In this document: positions 1 through 5,202 of the stretch, piece by piece
Layout of the letters: every line of letters starts with the position of its first letter
Position numbering within the stretch: the first letter of the stretch is position 1
Assembly (NCBI GenBank): GCA_900299065.1
Contig: OMIJ01000235.1
Coordinates: 1-6,070, forward strand
Origin: Hyphomicrobiales bacterium
Lineage (GTDB): Bacteria; Pseudomonadota; Alphaproteobacteria; Rhizobiales; Beijerinckiaceae
Direction of reading: 5' to 3'
DNA length: 6,070 nt
Notes under the pieces: model-generated
The model's database searches: none
Seen by the model: only the letters and a program-made list of their open reading frames with translations
Told to the model about the DNA's origin: nothing
Made by a program: the position numbers and the translations under genes

Positions 1-320
1 AGAAGCAGGGCTACAAACGCCAGCTCCAGCGTTGCAGGCAAGCGCCCTAAAATCAGGCTAAGACTATCAGATCCAAAGACAAAGGATTTGCCCAGATCAC
101 CCTGCAAGACATTCCAGAGAAAACGACCAAATTGCATCCAGAGAGGTTGATCAAGCCCTAAATGCCGAATGGCGGCCTCACGCTCATTCTGAACAGCATC
201 GGCGGGCAATAACACATCAATGGGATCACCAATGGCGTAAATGCTCAAAAAGACCAGGACCGCCATGGCTATCAGCAGAAAAACGCTCTGGCCAAGACGG
301 CGCAGAATAAAGGCCAGCAC
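1..320 (-). CDS. ABC transporter permease, DppB/OppB-type (N-terminal part, cut by window edge)
   Basis: This is the inner-membrane permease subunit of a peptide/opine/nickel-type ABC importer. The visible 106 residues read in one open frame from a GTG start. A Shine-Dalgarno AAGGGAG (bases 327-333, read on the minus strand) lies 6 bases before that GTG. Family features seen: the N-terminal LRRLGQ (residues 6-11) leading into a hydrophobic first membrane segment (about 12-30), then GDPIDVLLP (31-39), and the periplasmic block HLGLDQPLWMQFGRF (53-67) followed by GDLGKSF (74-80), which is the usual 'LGLD.P...Q...GDLG.S' signature of DppB-like proteins. The family is usually a little over 300 residues, so about two thirds lies beyond the left edge. 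It is downstream of and codirectional with the M20 amidohydrolase, suggesting uptake and hydrolysis of the same compound. The substrate cannot be told; the second permease, ATPase and binding protein are not in view. Confidence 0.9.
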   Translation of the reverse strand, partial: MLAFILRRLGQSVFLLIAMAVLVFLSIYAIGDPIDVLLPADAVQNEREAAIRHLGLDQPLWMQFGRFLWNVLQGDLGKSFVFGSDSLSLILGRLPATLELAFVALL

Positions 321-334
321 GGTCAACTCCCTTG

Positions 335-360
335 TCACAATCACACAGATCCGATTGTGA
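335..360. promoter_or_regulatory. Perfect 8-bp inverted repeat ahead of the permease start
   Basis: The arms TCACAATC (335-342) and GATTGTGA (353-360) are exact reverse complements separated by 10 bases. The element ends 14 bases upstream of the permease GTG, just before its ribosome binding site. It could be an operator for an internal promoter, or in the mRNA an 8-bp hairpin next to the ribosome binding site. There is no T-run, so it is not an intrinsic terminator. Function is inference. Confidence 0.4.
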
Positions 361-379
361 TCATCCAATGTCTTACCAT

Positions 380-396
380 AGAGAATTTTGTTCTCT
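380..396 (-). other. Small intercistronic hairpin after the M20 stop codon
   Basis: AGAGAA and TTCTCT form a 6-bp stem with a 5-base loop, starting 5 bases after the stop codon of the amidohydrolase gene. No T-tract follows in the direction of transcription, so it is unlikely to terminate. It may protect the 3' end of the upstream message or may be chance. Confidence 0.3.
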
Positions 397-401
397 AATC
401 T

Positions 402-1571
402 TTATCCAAGATTGGGTCTGTTTTCCACCAATCTAGCCCAAAAGCTCATGCCATAGGGCAGCACTTCATCATTAAAGTCATATTTGGGATGATGCAGCCC
501 GGCAGTGTCGCCATTGCCAATGTAGAGAAAGGCACCGGGTCGCGCTTCGAGCATGAAAGAAAAATCTTCCGCGCTCATTGAAGGCGGCATTTGTCCATCG
601 ACATGCGCATCACCAACAATGTCCTTTGCAATGGTTTGGGCAAATTGCGCCTGCGCTGCATGGTTCTTTGTCACAGGATAGCCATCTGTCAAAGTCACCT
701 TGGCGTTGCAGCGATTGGCTGCTGCTAGCCCATCAGCCACTTCTTTGATGCGCGCACAGGCCAGTCGCTGCATATCCATATTCAAACAGCGCAGAGTCCC
801 CGCCAGATAGGCTGTCTCGGGGATGATGTTAAAGGCCGTGCCTGAATGAAATTGCGTGATCGATAAAACACCGCCCTCAAGGGGATCAAGACTGCGCGAA
901 ATCACGCTTTGTAGATTGGCTATGAGCTGCGCACCAATCACGATCGGATCAATGCATAAATGCGGTTTAGCCGCATGGCCGCCCAATCCGCGCAGTTCAA
1001 TTTCGACACGCGTTGAAGAGGCCAAAATGGCCCCTGGGTTCAAGGCAAAGGCCCCTATAGGCAGGCCCGGTTGATTATGCAGAGCATAGACTTCCTGAAT
1101 GCCAAAGCGCTGCATCAAACCATCATCAATCATCGCCTTGGCCCCTGCTCCGCCATTTTCCTCCGCAGGTTGGAAGATGAACACGGCCGTACCGGAAAAA
1201 TTACGGGTCTCGGCCAGATAGCGTGCTGCCCCCAGCAACATGGCTGTGTGCCCATCATGCCCGCAGGCATGCATGAGACCTTTAGTCTGCGAGCCATGGG
1301 GCAGACCAGTCTCCTCCTGCATGGGCAAAGCATCCATATCGGCGCGGAGTCCAATCACAGACGATCCAGGTAAACGCCCTTTCAAAACGCCTACAACGCC
1401 GGTTCGGCCAATCCCCGTAACCACTTCATCACAGCCAAAGGCACGCAATTGCTCTGCCACAAAGGCAGCAGTGCGATGAACTTCAAACAGCAATTCGGGG
1501 TTTTGATGCAGATCCCGGCGCCAAAGCTGCGCGTCTCCGGCCAGTTCTGCAATGCGATTGATAATCGGCAT
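402..1571 (-). CDS. M20 family metallo-amidohydrolase (hippurate hydrolase / N-acyl-amino-acid amidohydrolase type)
   Basis: A 389-residue cytoplasmic metalloenzyme predicted to hydrolyse the amide bond of an N-acylated amino acid or similar conjugate. Family landmarks: LHQNPEL (21-27), RADMDALP (76-83), HACGHDGHTAML (101-112), QPAEENGGAG (134-143), ALHNQPG (163-169), the dimerisation-domain GLGGHAAKPH (195-204), and LHHPKYDFNDE (359-369). By family knowledge the likely metal ligands are Cys103, His105, Glu138, His165 and His360, with Glu137 as catalytic base; all are present. The length is typical of the family and there is no signal peptide. The ATG is preceded by AGGAG (bases 1578-1582) at a 6-base spacing, which fixes the start. 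It is the first gene of a likely operon with the permease that follows after 81 bases, and divergent from the DUF4337 gene. The exact substrate (hippurate, acyl amino acid, peptide derivative) cannot be assigned. Confidence 0.93.
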   Translation of the reverse strand: MPIINRIAELAGDAQLWRRDLHQNPELLFEVHRTAAFVAEQLRAFGCDEVVTGIGRTGVVGVLKGRLPGSSVIGLRADMDALPMQEETGLPHGSQTKGLMHACGHDGHTAMLLGAARYLAETRNFSGTAVFIFQPAEENGGAGAKAMIDDGLMQRFGIQEVYALHNQPGLPIGAFALNPGAILASSTRVEIELRGLGGHAAKPHLCIDPIVIGAQLIANLQSVISRSLDPLEGGVLSITQFHSGTAFNIIPETAYLAGTLRCLNMDMQRLACARIKEVADGLAAANRCNAKVTLTDGYPVTKNHAAQAQFAQTIAKDIVGDAHVDGQMPPSMSAEDFSFMLEARPGAFLYIGNGDTAGLHHPKYDFNDEVLPYGMSFWARLVENRPNLG

Positions 1572-1686
1572 TAAGGGCTCCTGTTGGAAACTAAGCTACT
1601 CCATTTCAGAGAGTTAGAGCAAGCATGGCCTTAATTTGCTCAATAGCCGCGAATCGCCCAAAGATGCATATCCCAACCAGCCAGAA

Positions 1687-1693
1687 GGCGGAG
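1687..1693 (+). promoter_or_regulatory. Ribosome binding site that sets the DUF4337 start
   Basis: GGCGGAG lies 5 bases before the ATG at 1699. The open frame extends upstream to a TTG at 1636, but that codon has no comparable site before it and the extra 21 residues are unlike the family, so the ATG is preferred. Confidence 0.7.
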
Positions 1694-1698
1694 ATTTT

Positions 1699-2292
1699 AT
1701 GTCTGAAACCATCCATGAAGTTGCTGAAGAAGCACAGCACCATGCTGAACATAGCTCGAGCAAAGCCTCGAAAATCATCGGACTGATGATCTCTATTCTG
1801 GCTCTGTTTCTGGCTATATCCGAAATGTTGGGCAAATCAGCCCAGACACAGGGTCTGGTCTTGAATATTCAGGTCAGCGATACGTGGAATTTCTTCCAGG
1901 CCAAAACAATCCGCCAGACAGTCGTTCGCACCGCTATAGAGAATGCCAAAATTGAACAGCCTGCCAATAAGGAAGCGACCGACAAGCAATTGGCGACCTG
2001 GCAAGCGACAGTGGATCGTTGGGAGAGCGAGCCCTCCACCAATGAAGGGCGCAAGGAACTGACCGCAAAAGCCAAAGCGCTTGAGCATGACCGCGATGAA
2101 TATTTGAGCCGCTATCATGCCTATGAGATCGCATCGCTCTTTTTGCAATTAGGCATCGTTCTGGCCTCGGTCGCGCTCTTGTCTGGGCTTATCGTGTTTG
2201 CCTTTGGCTCACTTGCTCTGGGCATAATAGGAACAGTGTTATTGTCTGGAACCTATTTCAACATTCATGCGATTGTCGCATTGCTGCACTAA
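1699..2292 (+). CDS. DUF4337 family membrane protein
   Basis: A 197-residue predicted inner-membrane protein of the DUF4337 family, whose function is not known. The N-terminus is acidic and His-rich (VAEEAQHHAEH, 8-18), followed by one hydrophobic segment at about 26-44. The conserved motif SDTWNFFQAKTIRQ (60-73) is the best family signature. A soluble helical, charged central region (about 74-142) follows, containing KALEHDRDEYLSRYHAYE. Two more hydrophobic segments close the protein at about 145-167 and 171-190, giving three predicted membrane passes. The length matches the family. It is a single gene, divergent from the M20 gene and ended by the terminator at 2335-2365. The family assignment is recognition from sequence pattern; nothing in the neighbourhood suggests a role. 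Confidence 0.85.
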   Translation: MSETIHEVAEEAQHHAEHSSSKASKIIGLMISILALFLAISEMLGKSAQTQGLVLNIQVSDTWNFFQAKTIRQTVVRTAIENAKIEQPANKEATDKQLATWQATVDRWESEPSTNEGRKELTAKAKALEHDRDEYLSRYHAYEIASLFLQLGIVLASVALLSGLIVFAFGSLALGIIGTVLLSGTYFNIHAIVALLH

Positions 2293-2334
2293 TCAAACGC
2301 AAGTTCAGAAACGATTGCACGTCTTCGAACGATG

Positions 2335-2365
2335 AAAAGCCCCGTCTCAATCAGGCGGGGCTTTT
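2335..2365. terminator. Bidirectional intrinsic terminator between convergent genes
   Basis: AAAAGCCCCG and CGGGGCTTTT form a 10-bp stem; TCT against AGG extends it by three pairs (one G-T wobble), leaving a 5-base loop CAATC. The flanking A-run and T-run let it serve both the DUF4337 gene on the plus strand and the secreted-protein gene at 2382-2954 on the minus strand. Confidence 0.85.
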
Positions 2366-2381
2366 GCTTGATTTGAAAAGA

Positions 2382-2954
2382 TCACCCTTTTAAACGAGCG
2401 CTGCATTGGCTGTAATAGCCACCGCCCTTTTCGATCCATTTCAGACCACCATTCCCATTGCTGGTCTTATTGGCATTATATTGATCCAGACAGGTCTTTG
2501 AGCGCTGTTTAGCTGGTGTCTCATTGGCATATTTAGGATTAATCGCTTTGGGAAAGACTGCATTTCCAGCTGGCGCACCGCCCAGAGCCGGAGGAATGGG
2601 ATCGACAGGCGTTGCGGGCGTTTTAGCAGCATTTCCTCTGGCATTCGTCGCTCGTGTTGTAGGAGCTTGCACAGCCGGGGCTTGCACGGCGGGGGACTGT
2701 GCCACAGGCGCCTGAGTAGCAGGAGCTTGTGCTGGCGGCTTGAGTGGATTGGCCTGCGCAAGTTCAATGGTGGGACATTGAGAACGGAACTGGTTCCAGC
2801 TCAGACCATTGAGCTGATCAGCCACTTTAGCTGCCCTATATTGTGACGAACATTTCTGCAAAGCGGTTTGCGCTTGTGATGCAACAGGAAAACTCAACGC
2901 CAAAGTGAGACCCAAGCCTAACTTCGACCAAGGATGGGAAAAGATCTTTGTCAT
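2382..2954 (-). CDS. Small secreted protein with two cysteine-bounded motifs and a Pro/Ala-rich linker
   Basis: I do not recognise a named function. The 190-residue product has a Sec signal peptide: a hydrophobic core at about 11-25 and a likely cleavage after SQA (residue 28). The mature protein holds two related segments. Segment 1 runs C35-x3-Y39-x3-K43 ... G50-L51-x-W53 ... Q59-C60. Segment 2 runs C155-x3-Y159-x3-K163 ... G170-L171-x-W173 ... Q183-C184. Each has exactly two cysteines, consistent with one disulfide per unit in the periplasm. Between them lies a low-complexity linker (about 65-135) rich in Pro, Ala and Gln, with five pentapeptide repeats at 74-98. Similar Cys-pair segments occur, from memory, in small PsiF-like or hypothetical exported proteins of Hyphomicrobiales; this link is tentative. 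The ATG has AAGGGG about 7 bases upstream. It probably has its own promoter, since a terminator separates it from the protease gene upstream. Confidence 0.75.
   Translation of the reverse strand: MTKIFSHPWSKLGLGLTLALSFPVASQAQTALQKCSSQYRAAKVADQLNGLSWNQFRSQCPTIELAQANPLKPPAQAPATQAPVAQSPAVQAPAVQAPTTRATNARGNAAKTPATPVDPIPPALGGAPAGNAVFPKAINPKYANETPAKQRSKTCLDQYNANKTSNGNGGLKWIEKGGGYYSQCSARLKG
2661..2735 (-). repeat. Five tandem 15-bp units coding pentapeptides of the form xxQ[AS]P
   Basis: Residues 74-98 of the secreted protein read PAQAP, ATQAP, VAQSP, AVQAP, AVQAP. The last two units (bases 2661-2690) are the most alike at DNA level, suggesting recent slippage duplication; the others have diverged. 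Such Pro/Ala repeats usually form an extended flexible linker. Confidence 0.75.
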
Positions 2955-2991
2955 TCAATACCCCTTTAAAAAGACAGACTGAAACAGGGCA

Positions 2992-3020
2992 ATTCAGACT
3001 CTTTTTCCCGAGGCGGTCAA
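2992..3020 (-). promoter_or_regulatory. Possible sigma70-type promoter of the secreted-protein gene
   Basis: Reading the minus strand, TTGACC (3020-3015) is followed after 17 bases by CTGAAT (2997-2992), about 37 bases before the start codon. The -35 match is good and the -10 match weak. It lies just downstream of the protease gene's terminator, where a new promoter is needed. Confidence 0.3.
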
Positions 3021-3035
3021 TTCAAAATTAGACGC

Positions 3036-3062
3036 AAAAAAAGCCGGACTTTCGTCCGGCTT
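3036..3062 (-). terminator. Intrinsic terminator of the BTLCP protease gene
   Basis: On the minus strand AAGCCGGAC and GTCCGGCTT pair as a 9-bp stem closed by a GAAA tetraloop, followed by a run of T (7 including the last two stem bases). It begins 24 bases after the stop codon of the protease gene. Confidence 0.9.
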
Positions 3063-3086
3063 GAAGTTTGGATCTCTTGCTGGGGC

Positions 3087-3710
3087 TCAGCGTGAGACCA
3101 CCAGTGCCGGCATGGCCGGACCACCGATATCAACCCAAATATTGGGATTTTCCTGCGACTGACGTTTGACGAATTTGTAATTGGTCTGCTCCCAGGGCCG
3201 TATGGGCTCACGCAGATTATCAAGAATATATTCGCCCTGATTGGTCTTGACGGTCAGCACAGCATGACCATCGCCATGTTCATCCTTCACCACCGTGACC
3301 AATAAGGCTTGACGGGGAAAACCCTCGGCCATCAACAGGCGGCGCTTGTAGAGGACATAATCTTCGCAATCGCCATAGCCATCAGTCGGGTAATCCCAGC
3401 GATCGACCACGCCCCAATGCTGCATGTCGGACAAAGGCTTGACGTGCGAATTAACCCAGGCATTGACGCGCACCAGAATCTTCTGAGTCTGAGCGGTTAA
3501 ATTAATGTCCATCGCAGGCATGGAAGTGTCGTCGCATTCGTCTTCATAGCGATTGCAGAAATCGACCCAGCCAAAGGGCACAAGAGTCTGTTTACCAACT
3601 GCCGCATAGCTCGTTTTGGACCAATTGGCCTCCCCGGCTTGAGCAAGGCCTAAACCCAAAGAAAATATCACTGATATTTCAAGTGCCCGCTTAATGACTG
3701 TACGCAACAT
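3087..3710 (-). CDS. Transglutaminase-like cysteine protease, BTLCP/DUF920 family, exported
   Basis: A 207-residue predicted periplasmic cysteine peptidase of the bacterial transglutaminase-like family (Pfam PF06035), the family that includes LapG, which cuts biofilm adhesins in pseudomonads. A signal peptide is seen at 1-25 with likely cleavage after AQA. The catalytic triad is in place: Cys115 in YGDCEDY (112-118), His149 in GDGHAVL (146-152), and Asp164 in YILDNL (161-166). The acidic residues beside the cysteine (Asp114, Glu116, Asp117) match the calcium-binding acidic cluster described for LapG proteins. FCNRYEDEC (51-59) carries a cysteine pair that might form a disulfide. The start ATG has a G-rich site (GGGGG) about 8 bases upstream. 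It is a single gene with its own terminator. No LapD-like receptor or large adhesin lies nearby, so a LapG role is not implied; the many standalone alphaproteobacterial members have no known substrate. Confidence 0.9.
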   Translation of the reverse strand: MLRTVIKRALEISVIFSLGLGLAQAGEANWSKTSYAAVGKQTLVPFGWVDFCNRYEDECDDTSMPAMDINLTAQTQKILVRVNAWVNSHVKPLSDMQHWGVVDRWDYPTDGYGDCEDYVLYKRRLLMAEGFPRQALLVTVVKDEHGDGHAVLTVKTNQGEYILDNLREPIRPWEQTNYKFVKRQSQENPNIWVDIGGPAMPALVVSR

Positions 3711-3759
3711 TTGATGCCCCCGTTTGTTATGGGGCCAATGTGCCAGCCAGCTTTTGCCG

Positions 3760-3796
3760 TCGATCTAAGTAAAATATTCGAATTTTACGCGATCGA
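3760..3796. promoter_or_regulatory. Interrupted palindrome upstream of the protease gene, operator candidate
   Basis: Inner arms GTAAAAT (3769-3775) and ATTTTAC (3782-3788) are exact reverse complements around a 6-base centre. Outer arms TCGATC (3760-3765) and GATCGA (3791-3796) are also exact, set off by 3 and 2 unpaired bases. The element lies 50-86 bases before the protease start codon, a common place for a regulator site. Function is inferred. Confidence 0.45.
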
Positions 3797-3815
3797 ATTA
3801 ATTGTTATGACCAGC

Positions 3816-3831
3816 TTGTTAAGGATAACAA
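3816..3831. promoter_or_regulatory. TTGTTA/TAACAA dyad
   Basis: TTGTTA (3816-3821) and TAACAA (3826-3831) are perfect 6-bp arms around a 4-base centre. Further TTGTTA copies lie at 3802-3807 and 3724-3729 on the plus strand. The cluster is upstream of the protease gene and may bind a regulator; it is short and AT-rich, so chance is possible. Confidence 0.3.
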
Positions 3832-4007
3832 ATCGCGAAAAGGGCCTCTAAAATCGGCTCAAACGTTAAACTTTCTCCCCGATTTGCTGGCTTTGGCGAT
3901 TACTGGCCTCCCCACGCCCTTGCCCGCAGCCTGTTTACGAATTGGCAACGGACAGCAAAAGTCCGGGTTGAGGATGGTTAATTTGACCGCCTCAGAGGTG
4001 TTAACAA

Positions 4008-4030
4008 GCCAAAAAACATTGTTTTTTGGC
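4008..4030. other. Perfect 10-bp hairpin with a 3-base loop
   Basis: GCCAAAAAAC and GTTTTTTGGC are exact reverse complements with a loop of ATT. It has no T-run immediately after it on either strand and little GC in the stem, so it is not a typical terminator. It stands in the middle of the long intergenic region, about 165 bases before the dehydrogenase start. It may be part of a structured leader or small RNA, or a cruciform site. Confidence 0.5.
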
Positions 4031-4125
4031 CTCCAAGCTCGCAACAAGGTTAGCAAAGTGCAAATGCTGCCGAAGATGATTGCGGGATCTGGCAAAAACG
4101 CCTGAAATCAATGTACTTTCAATCT

Positions 4126-4147
4126 GTTTGACGCAAACCCGTCAAAC
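4126..4147. promoter_or_regulatory. 8-bp inverted repeat overlapping a possible -35 box of the dehydrogenase operon
   Basis: GTTTGACG (4126-4133) and CGTCAAAC (4140-4147) are exact reverse complements with a 6-base spacer. The left arm contains TTGACG, a good -35 sequence, but the bases at -10 spacing (around 4151-4157) match poorly. The element lies 49-71 bases before the ATG, fitting a repressor or activator site that controls the operon. Both the promoter and the operator are inferred. Confidence 0.4.
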
Positions 4148-4196
4148 GCGATAGGCATTTGATACATGCTTAGAGCCATCAGGATTAGAGGAAACC

Positions 4197-5147
4197 ATGC
4201 GGGTAGCAGTCACAACGCCCTATTTCGATTTCTTCCCGGAATTAAAGAGCGAACTGGCGCAGGCCTATCCCGGCATCAAATTCCGCACCGATCGCGTACC
4301 GATGAATGAGGATCAGCTGATTGACTACCTCAAAGGCTATGAGGCCGCGCTGATTGGCCTTGATCGCTTTACACAAAGGGTCTGCGCCAGCCTGCCCGAT
4401 CTGAAAATTGTCTCGCTCTGCTCAGCCGGCGTGGATCACATAGATCCGGCCATACTCAATCAGTTTGGCATCAAAATGTACTGGGCCGCCGGGATCAATA
4501 AAGTCTCGGTCTCTGAACTCTCTCTGGCCTATATGATCCTGACTCTACGCCGCGTGCATGAATTCTCTTCCATTTTACGCAAATCAGCCTGGAAGGGCCC
4601 GATTGGTTTTGGTGCTGATTTGCGCGGCAAAACCGTTGGCATTCATGGTTGCGGTTATATTGGTAAGGAATTGGTCAAGCTCCTGCAGCCCTTTGGCGTG
4701 AAGATATTGGCCTGTGACCGCCTGCCCATGCCAGATTTCTATCGACAATGGAATGTCGAGGAAGTCAGCTTTGAGGATCTGCTGAAAAGATCAGATGTGC
4801 TTAGCATTCATCTGTCACGCAATCACACGACCCTTGGCCTTTATACTGGTGAAGTGCTCGACAAGATGAAACAAGGTGCCATTCTGATCAATTGCGCACG
4901 GGGCTCATTGGTTGATGAGAATGCTTTGGCCCAGAGATTGACCAATGGACATTTGGCCGGAGCTGCCTTTGATGTCTTTGCTGTCGAACCGGCAAATGGC
5001 AATCCTTTGATCGACATCCCCACCTTCTTCGCCTCACCGCATATTGGCGCCACCACCAGAGACAGCTGGGGCGCGATGTTGCGCTCCGGGATTGAAGGCT
5101 TAACAAAAGCCTATCGTCAAGAACCGGGAGTCTATCCATTCGATTAG
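4197..5147 (+). CDS. D-isomer-specific 2-hydroxyacid dehydrogenase (NAD-type)
   Basis: A 316-residue cytoplasmic oxidoreductase of the D-2-hydroxyacid dehydrogenase family, which interconverts 2-keto acids and D-2-hydroxy acids. Seen in order: an N-terminal catalytic half-domain with SAGVDHID (76-83), the Rossmann motif GCGYIG (151-156), Asp174 at the end of the second strand (favouring NAD over NADP), INCARGSLVDE (231-241) with catalytic Arg235, FDVFAVEP (258-265) with Glu264, and SPHIGATT (280-287) with His282. All three catalytic residues are present. At this length it lacks the C-terminal regulatory domain of long SerA enzymes, so it is a short phosphoglycerate-dehydrogenase-like or hydroxypyruvate/glyoxylate-reductase-like member; substrate not assignable. 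The ATG is preceded by AGAGGA at 4187-4192. The oxidoreductase gene follows after 55 bases, likely cotranscribed. Confidence 0.93.
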   Translation: MRVAVTTPYFDFFPELKSELAQAYPGIKFRTDRVPMNEDQLIDYLKGYEAALIGLDRFTQRVCASLPDLKIVSLCSAGVDHIDPAILNQFGIKMYWAAGINKVSVSELSLAYMILTLRRVHEFSSILRKSAWKGPIGFGADLRGKTVGIHGCGYIGKELVKLLQPFGVKILACDRLPMPDFYRQWNVEEVSFEDLLKRSDVLSIHLSRNHTTLGLYTGEVLDKMKQGAILINCARGSLVDENALAQRLTNGHLAGAAFDVFAVEPANGNPLIDIPTFFASPHIGATTRDSWGAMLRSGIEGLTKAYRQEPGVYPFD

Positions 5148-5202
5148 GATCACCAAGACAAGATCAAGTCTAAATCAGAGTCTCAAGGGTGCAGTAAGCG
5201 AA

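Larger units (their letters stand above)
3711..4196. other. 486-base divergent intergenic region, no convincing gene
   Basis: This stretch separates the minus-strand protease gene from the plus-strand dehydrogenase gene. Two overlapping frames of 73 and 78 codons (3884-4105 plus, 3859-4095 minus) are open, but neither has a good start site, a recognisable domain or a sensible composition. The region holds an interrupted dyad (3760-3796), TTGTTA motifs (3724-3831), three hairpin-forming segments (3949-3965, 3988-4000 and the 10-bp perfect stem at 4008-4030) and a dyad just upstream of the dehydrogenase (4126-4147). It must contain both divergent promoters. No tRNA or RNA family that I can recognise is present. 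Confidence 0.6.

Noticed and set aside
856..1479. Several open frames of 72-100 codons lying within the M20 gene in other frames
   Set aside because: The M20 frame carries full family motifs across the same bases, so these are shadow frames.
1617..1641. GAGCAA ... TTGCTC inverted repeat with a 13-base spacer between the divergent M20 and DUF4337 genes
   Set aside because: Only six base pairs per arm with no extension or repeated copy; easily due to chance, although the position would suit an operator.
1636..1698. Upstream TTG start giving a 218-residue DUF4337 protein
   Set aside because: No ribosome binding site before it, and the ATG at 1699 has a clear GGCGGAG at the right distance and gives the family's usual N-terminus.
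2524..2715. Plus-strand Ala/Gly-rich frame of 63 codons
   Set aside because: It is the antisense shadow of the Pro/Ala repeat region of the secreted protein and has no start signal.
3859..4105. Overlapping open frames on both strands (73 and 78 codons) in the divergent intergenic region
   Set aside because: They are antisense to each other, lack good ribosome binding sites, show no domain, signal or membrane pattern, and run through the 10-bp hairpin; they look like chance open frames.
5148..5202. Possible terminator or operator (GAC-AAGATCAA-GTC partial symmetry) between the dehydrogenase and LLM genes
   Set aside because: Only three outer pairs plus a GATC core with mismatches and no T-run; too weak to call.
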